From positions 1-8,908 of the forward strand of contig DVMK01000269.1 of the NCBI GenBank assembly GCA_018715025.1: 8,908 bases of DNA, written 5' to 3'. Source of the stretch: Candidatus Caccousia avistercoris (GTDB lineage Bacteria > Bacillota > Clostridia > Oscillospirales > Acutalibacteraceae). The notes below the pieces were generated by a model. That model was given only the letters and a program-made list of their open reading frames with translations. It did not search any database and was not told the DNA's origin. Positions 6,041 to 8,908 of the stretch are shown here, one piece after another (positions within the stretch are counted from its first letter, which is position 1; each line of letters opens with the position of its first letter). The translations under genes and the position numbers were made by a program.

Positions 6041-6069
6041 TTGACATCTTGTCCGAAATCCTGTACAAT
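6041..6069 (+). promoter_or_regulatory. Promoter of the DUF1294 gene
   Basis: A perfect -35 box TTGACA (6041-6046), a 17-nt spacer and a -10 box TACAAT (6064-6069). Transcription would start near 6076, giving a leader of about 32 nt. The promoter lies just upstream of the preferred hydrolase start on the opposite strand. Confidence 0.8.
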
Positions 6070-6084
6070 CTTCTTGCCTTTATT

Positions 6085-6114
6085 TTTATGCACAGGAGGA
6101 CAGGGTCATGACAA
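6085..6114 (-). promoter_or_regulatory. Candidate promoter of the hydrolase-methyltransferase unit
   Basis: On the minus strand the -35 box is TTGTCA (6109-6114, five of six), the spacer is 18 nt and the -10 box is CATAAA (6085-6090, four of six). It would start transcription near 6078, inside the long version of the hydrolase frame, which supports the ATG at 6021 as the true start. It is a weak match. Confidence 0.35.
6094..6099 (+). promoter_or_regulatory. Ribosome binding site of the DUF1294 gene
   Basis: A perfect AGGAGG lies 8 nt before ATG at 6108, deciding this start over the ATG two codons later at 6114. Confidence 0.75.
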
Positions 6115-6392
6115 TGCCATGGGGGCTTCTTCTTATTCTCTATTGGATCCTGATCAGCTTTCTCTCGGTAATCGTCACCGTTTCAGACAAGCGCAGGGCG
6201 AAAAAGCACCGGCGGCGCGTGCCGGAAAGCGCCCTGCTCTGGCTGGCCGCCCTGGGCGGCGGGCCGGCCATGTACGCCGCCATGCGGATCATCCGCCACA
6301 AGACCCTGCACAAAAAGTTTATGGTAGGGATCCCGGTGATTGTTTTGCTGGAGCTTCTGGCCGCCTTCCTGCTGTGCCGGTTCCTTCTCTGA
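6108..6392 (+). CDS. DUF1294 family small membrane protein
   Basis: A 94-residue integral membrane protein of unknown function and the only plus-strand gene here. Seen: a first hydrophobic segment at residues 5-25, a basic cytoplasmic loop (SDKRRAKKHRRRVPE, 26-40), a second segment at about 42-59 and a third at 72-94. The DUF1294 hallmarks are present: D27-K28 followed by a basic stretch and P39-E40, then GGGPAMYAAM (50-59) and RHKTLHKKF (63-71). The length is normal for the family, and the start is set by AGGAGG 8 nt upstream. It has its own near-consensus promoter and is transcribed away from the hydrolase gene and towards the AEC transporter gene, with an 11-nt gap between their stop codons and no terminator hairpin in that gap. 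No role can be assigned from its neighbours. Confidence 0.9.
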   Translation: MTMPWGLLLILYWILISFLSVIVTVSDKRRAKKHRRRVPESALLWLAALGGGPAMYAAMRIIRHKTLHKKFMVGIPVIVLLELLAAFLLCRFLL

Positions 6393-6403
6393 GCGCAGAA
6401 GGC

Positions 6404-7327
6404 CTACATGCCGATCCCCATCAGGAGGATGAAGGAGGAGATGCAGGCGATGCTGATGACAAAGGAGATGGAGCTGGTAAAGCCGGAGAGGGAGGCGTCC
6501 CCGCAGAGGCGCTCTGTAAAATAGGGCGACATGGAGGGGATGGGCGCAAAGCTGAGAAGCACCAGCACCTGGCGGATCTCCAGCGGGAAGGGCGCAGCGA
6601 AGTAGAACAGGCTTGCAAACAGGGCGGCCGCCCCATAGCGCATGGCCAGCACGAAGGCCGCCTTCTTCAGCCGCGCCCCGTCCAGGGAAATTTCAATGGT
6701 CATGCCCACCATCAGCATAGAGAGGAAGCTGTTGGCCGCCCCAATTTGGGAGGAAAGGGCCAGCAGCGGCGACGGCAGGGTCAGCCCGAAAAAGCTGAGG
6801 ATCAGCAGGACGATGTACGTGTCGATGGGGACGGAGGAAAACAGGCGGCGGAAAAAGGCTTTCAGCCTCCCCTCCCCTGCCTGCCCCATGAGGGTGGAGG
6901 TGAGGGCGTAGTTGCCGCCGGTGCACATGACGGAGTTGCCCATGTCGAACATGCACACGGCCACCACGCCGAAAGAGCCCAGAAAGCTCTGCACAAAGGG
7001 CATGGTAAAGGAGCCTATGTTGTAGCCCGGGATATTCTGGGTGTAGAAGGCCCGCACCGTCTCCCCCCTTCCCCGGGAAAAAAGCCAGCTGAGCCCCCAC
7101 AGAAGAAGATTGCAGAACAGCCCCAGCAGCACCAGCAGGTACAGCAGGGAATCCTTCCGGAAGCCCTCGGAAAAGGCGTTGATTACCGCGCAGGGCAGCG
7201 TCAGGCGGAATATGATTTTAGACACCACCCGGTAGTCGTCCTTGCCGAACAGGCCCACCCGCTTCAGCACATACCCCATAAGAATAATCACAAGAAAAAC
7301 AGAAACCTTGATAAGAACCTCTGTCAC
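6404..7327 (-). CDS. AEC family transporter (auxin efflux carrier / malate permease-like)
   Basis: A secondary transporter of the AEC superfamily; bacterial members move malate, malonate or other organic anions, and the substrate here cannot be read from sequence. From GTG at 7327 it has 307 residues, normal for the family. Seen: about ten hydrophobic segments in the usual 5+5 layout, beginning VTEVLIKVSVFLVIILMGYVLKRVGLF. IIFRLTLPCAVINAF holds the conserved proline of the second helix, GYNIGSFTMPFVQSFLG and FDMGNSVMCTGGNYAL are the first-half signatures, and SMLMVGMTIEISLD begins the second half. The frame is open to an ATG at 7402, but the extra 25 residues are polar, lack hydrophobic character and run into the leuS terminator hairpin. 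GTG at 7325-7327 has GGGGGAG 9 nt upstream. It follows leuS by 165 nt, and no good promoter is seen between them. Confidence 0.9.
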   Translation of the reverse strand: MTEVLIKVSVFLVIILMGYVLKRVGLFGKDDYRVVSKIIFRLTLPCAVINAFSEGFRKDSLLYLLVLLGLFCNLLLWGLSWLFSRGRGETVRAFYTQNIPGYNIGSFTMPFVQSFLGSFGVVAVCMFDMGNSVMCTGGNYALTSTLMGQAGEGRLKAFFRRLFSSVPIDTYIVLLILSFFGLTLPSPLLALSSQIGAANSFLSMLMVGMTIEISLDGARLKKAAFVLAMRYGAAALFASLFYFAAPFPLEIRQVLVLLSFAPIPSMSPYFTERLCGDASLSGFTSSISFVISIACISSFILLMGIGM

Positions 7328-7336
7328 ACAGCACCG

Positions 7337-7343
7337 CTCCCCC
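7337..7343 (-). promoter_or_regulatory. Ribosome binding site supporting the GTG start of the AEC gene
   Basis: GGGGGAG on the minus strand lies 9 nt before GTG at 7325-7327. It directly abuts the base of the 7344-7361 hairpin. Confidence 0.5.
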
Positions 7344-7361
7344 GCCTGCCCTGCGGCAGGC
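7344..7361 (-). promoter_or_regulatory. Hairpin abutting the AEC ribosome binding site
   Basis: A perfect 7-bp stem (GCCTGCC/GGCAGGC) with a 4-nt loop ends at the base next to the Shine-Dalgarno sequence on the minus strand. It could modulate translation or be a small second terminator stem. No T run follows it, which argues against termination. Confidence 0.4.
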
Positions 7362-7368
7362 ATAAAAT

Positions 7369-7412
7369 GGGGCCGGCCTTTCCCCGGAAAAACCGGGCGC
7401 AAGACCGGCCCC
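7369..7412 (-). terminator. Large terminator hairpin after leuS
   Basis: The outer stem pairs 7369-7376 (GGGGCCGG) with 7405-7412 (CCGGCCCC) and continues inward with 7377-7380 against 7401-7404. An inner 5-bp stem (CCCGG 7383-7387, CCGGG 7393-7397) has a loop of five A (T on the minus strand). One outer pair is G-U on the minus-strand RNA but A-C on the plus strand, favouring the minus strand as the folded RNA. It is followed there by ATTTTATG. On the plus strand TTGTTCTTTTTATT follows, so it could also stop plus-strand readthrough from the DUF1294 side. Confidence 0.75.
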
Positions 7413-7492
7413 TTGTTCTTTTTATTCGCCCGGGCAAGCGCTTTCCCCGCCCGGCCGCAGAAATGGTTCAGGCTCTTTTGCCCGCTGGGGGC

Positions 7493-8908
7493 TTATTTCG
7501 CCACCAGGTTTACCAGCTTGCCGGGCACGCAGATCTCCTTGACAATCCGCTTCCCTTCCAGCTCGGCCGCAATTTTCGGCTCCGCCTTGGCGGCGGAAAT
7601 GGCGTCCTCTTTGGAAATGTCCGCAGCCACCTGCAGGCGGGCGCGCACTTTGCCGTTCACCTGTACGGCAATCTCCACCGTCTGCTCCCTGCACTTGGCC
7701 TCGTCGTAAGCCGGCCAGGCCTGACGGCACACCATGCCGCCGCCGAAGCCCATGTTCTCCCAAAGCTCTTCCGTCACATGGGGCGCGAAGGGGTTCAGCA
7801 GAATGGTAAAGCATTTGAGCTCCTCTGTGGTAATGGAACCGGTGTCGTACACCTCGTTCATCAGGCTCATGAGAGCGGCGATAGCGGTGTTGAACTTTAG
7901 GTTCTCCACATCTTCGCCCACCTTTTTGATGGTCTTGTGGAAAGAGGTTTCCAGCTCTTTGCGGAGCCCGCCCTCCACAGCGATGTTCTGGAAGGCCCAG
8001 AACCGCTCTATGAAACGGCGGCAGCCCTTGATGCTGGCAGGGTTCCAGGGGGCGGCCTTCTCAAAGTCGCCGATGAACATTTCATACAGGCGCATGGTGT
8101 CGGCCCCGTACTCCCGCACTACGTCGTCCGGGTTCACCACGTTGCCGCGGCTCTTGCTCATCTTTTCGCCGTTCTCGCCCAAAATCATGCCGTGGCTGGT
8201 GCGCTTGGCATAGGGCTCTGCGGTGGGCACCACGCCGATGTCGTACAGGAATTTATGCCAGAACCGGCTGTACAGCAGGTGCAGGGTGGTGTGCTCCATG
8301 CCGCCGTTGTACCAATCCACCGGGGACCAGTAGTTCAACGCCTCTTTCGAGGCCAGCGCCTGACTGTTGTGGGGATCCATGTACCGCAGGTAATACCAGG
8401 AGGAACCGGCCCACTGGGGCATGGTGTCGGTTTCCCGCTTGGCGGGGCCGCCGCAGTGGGGGCAGGTGGTGTTCACCCAGTCTGTCATGTGGGCCAGGGG
8501 GGATTCGCCGTTGTCGGTGGGCTCGTAGGATTTCACATCAGGCAGGCGCAGGGGCAGCTCGCTTTCCGGCAGGGCCACATAGCCGCACTTGTCGCAGTGT
8601 ACAATGGGGATAGGCTCGCCCCAGTACCGCTGGCGGGAGAACACCCAGTCACGCAGCTTGAAGTTCACCTTGCTGCGGCCAATCCCCTTTTCTTCCAGAT
8701 ATTTCTTAATCTTTTCCTTTGCGTCGTCCACGGTGAGGCCGTCCAGAATACCGGAATTTACCATAATACCGGAGGCGCAGTCGGTGTAGGCTTCCTTCTC
8801 CACGTCGCCGCCCTTGACCACCTCCACAATGGGGAGGCCGAACTTTTTGGCGAATTCCCAGTCCCTGGTGTCGTGGCCGGGCACCGCCATAATGGCGCCG
8901 GTGCCGTA
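7493..8908 (-). CDS. leuS: Leucyl-tRNA synthetase, C-terminal part (5' end outside window)
   Basis: Charges tRNA-Leu with leucine in the cytosol. The last 472 codons are present and the frame runs through the right edge; bacterial LeuRS is usually 800-870 residues, so a little over half is seen. In order: the end of the CP1 editing domain (YGTGAIMAVPGHDTRD, holding the conserved editing-site Asp), SGIMVNSG, and LRDWVFSRQRYWGEPIP. Next come two Cys pairs of a zinc-binding insertion (CDKCG and CPHCGG), RETDTMPQWAGSSWYYLRY, and the class I signature KMSKSRGNVVNPDD. An anticodon-binding helical domain follows, then the small C-terminal domain (VNGKVRARLQV ... IVKEICVPGKLVNLVAK). The HIGH motif lies off the window. 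No key residue is missing in the visible part. It is followed by a strong hairpin and then the AEC transporter gene on the same strand. Confidence 0.98.
   Translation of the reverse strand, partial: YGTGAIMAVPGHDTRDWEFAKKFGLPIVEVVKGGDVEKEAYTDCASGIMVNSGILDGLTVDDAKEKIKKYLEEKGIGRSKVNFKLRDWVFSRQRYWGEPIPIVHCDKCGYVALPESELPLRLPDVKSYEPTDNGESPLAHMTDWVNTTCPHCGGPAKRETDTMPQWAGSSWYYLRYMDPHNSQALASKEALNYWSPVDWYNGGMEHTTLHLLYSRFWHKFLYDIGVVPTAEPYAKRTSHGMILGENGEKMSKSRGNVVNPDDVVREYGADTMRLYEMFIGDFEKAAPWNPASIKGCRRFIERFWAFQNIAVEGGLRKELETSFHKTIKKVGEDVENLKFNTAIAALMSLMNEVYDTGSITTEELKCFTILLNPFAPHVTEELWENMGFGGGMVCRQAWPAYDEAKCREQTVEIAVQVNGKVRARLQVAADISKEDAISAAKAEPKIAAELEGKRIVKEICVPGKLVNLVAK

Noticed and set aside
5540..7900. 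Plus-strand open frame of 786 codons crossing four genes
   Set aside because: It runs antisense to the hydrolase, AEC and leuS genes and in another frame through DUF1294. It has no recognisable domain, no ribosome binding site and no promoter.
1..8908. tRNA, rRNA, CRISPR array, insertion sequence or phage genes
   Set aside because: No TTCGA-type T-loop in a cloverleaf context, no regularly spaced direct repeats and no transposase or integrase motif were found in reading either strand.

Overview
The window looks like chromosomal DNA from a GC-rich low-G+C-lineage Gram-positive, most likely a gut clostridium of the Oscillospiraceae / Clostridium cluster IV type. This is inferred from the gene families, strong AGGAGG-type ribosome binding sites and near-consensus sigma-A promoters in a GC-rich background. 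No rRNA or other definitive marker is present, so the taxon is an inference. Seven of the eight genes are on the minus strand.

From left to right: (1) The 5' part of an ArsR/SmtB arsenic-type repressor, cut by the left edge, with a textbook promoter (TTGACA-17-TATACT) and two ATCAAA-N4-TTTGAT-type operator candidates. This block is more AT-rich than the rest. (2) guaA, GMP synthase, with its own promoter, a TTG start and a terminator. Its synthetase part is complete, but its glutamine amidotransferase domain is cut down and has no nucleophile cysteine and no His/Glu catalytic pair. (3) A stand-alone GlpA-like FAD oxidoreductase with a C-terminal BFD-type [2Fe-2S] domain. Its promoter holds a perfect 15-nt palindrome in the spacer. 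(4) A roughly 260-nt GC-rich intergenic stretch full of hairpins. (5) A probable two-gene unit on the minus strand: a membrane-anchored family-10 glycosyl-hydrolase-like protein followed by a class I SAM methyltransferase, ending at a strong hairpin. (6) A divergent small DUF1294 membrane protein, the only plus-strand gene, whose promoter overlaps the start region of the hydrolase gene. (7) An AEC-family transporter, converging on DUF1294 with an 11-nt gap. (8) The C-terminal half of leuS, cut by the right edge and followed by a large terminator hairpin.

Most genes are housekeeping or general-purpose and do not form one pathway. The most unusual item is the GMP synthase with a degenerate amidotransferase domain. 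It should depend on free ammonia or on a separate glutaminase subunit. No CRISPR array, insertion sequence, phage gene or obvious defence system is visible.
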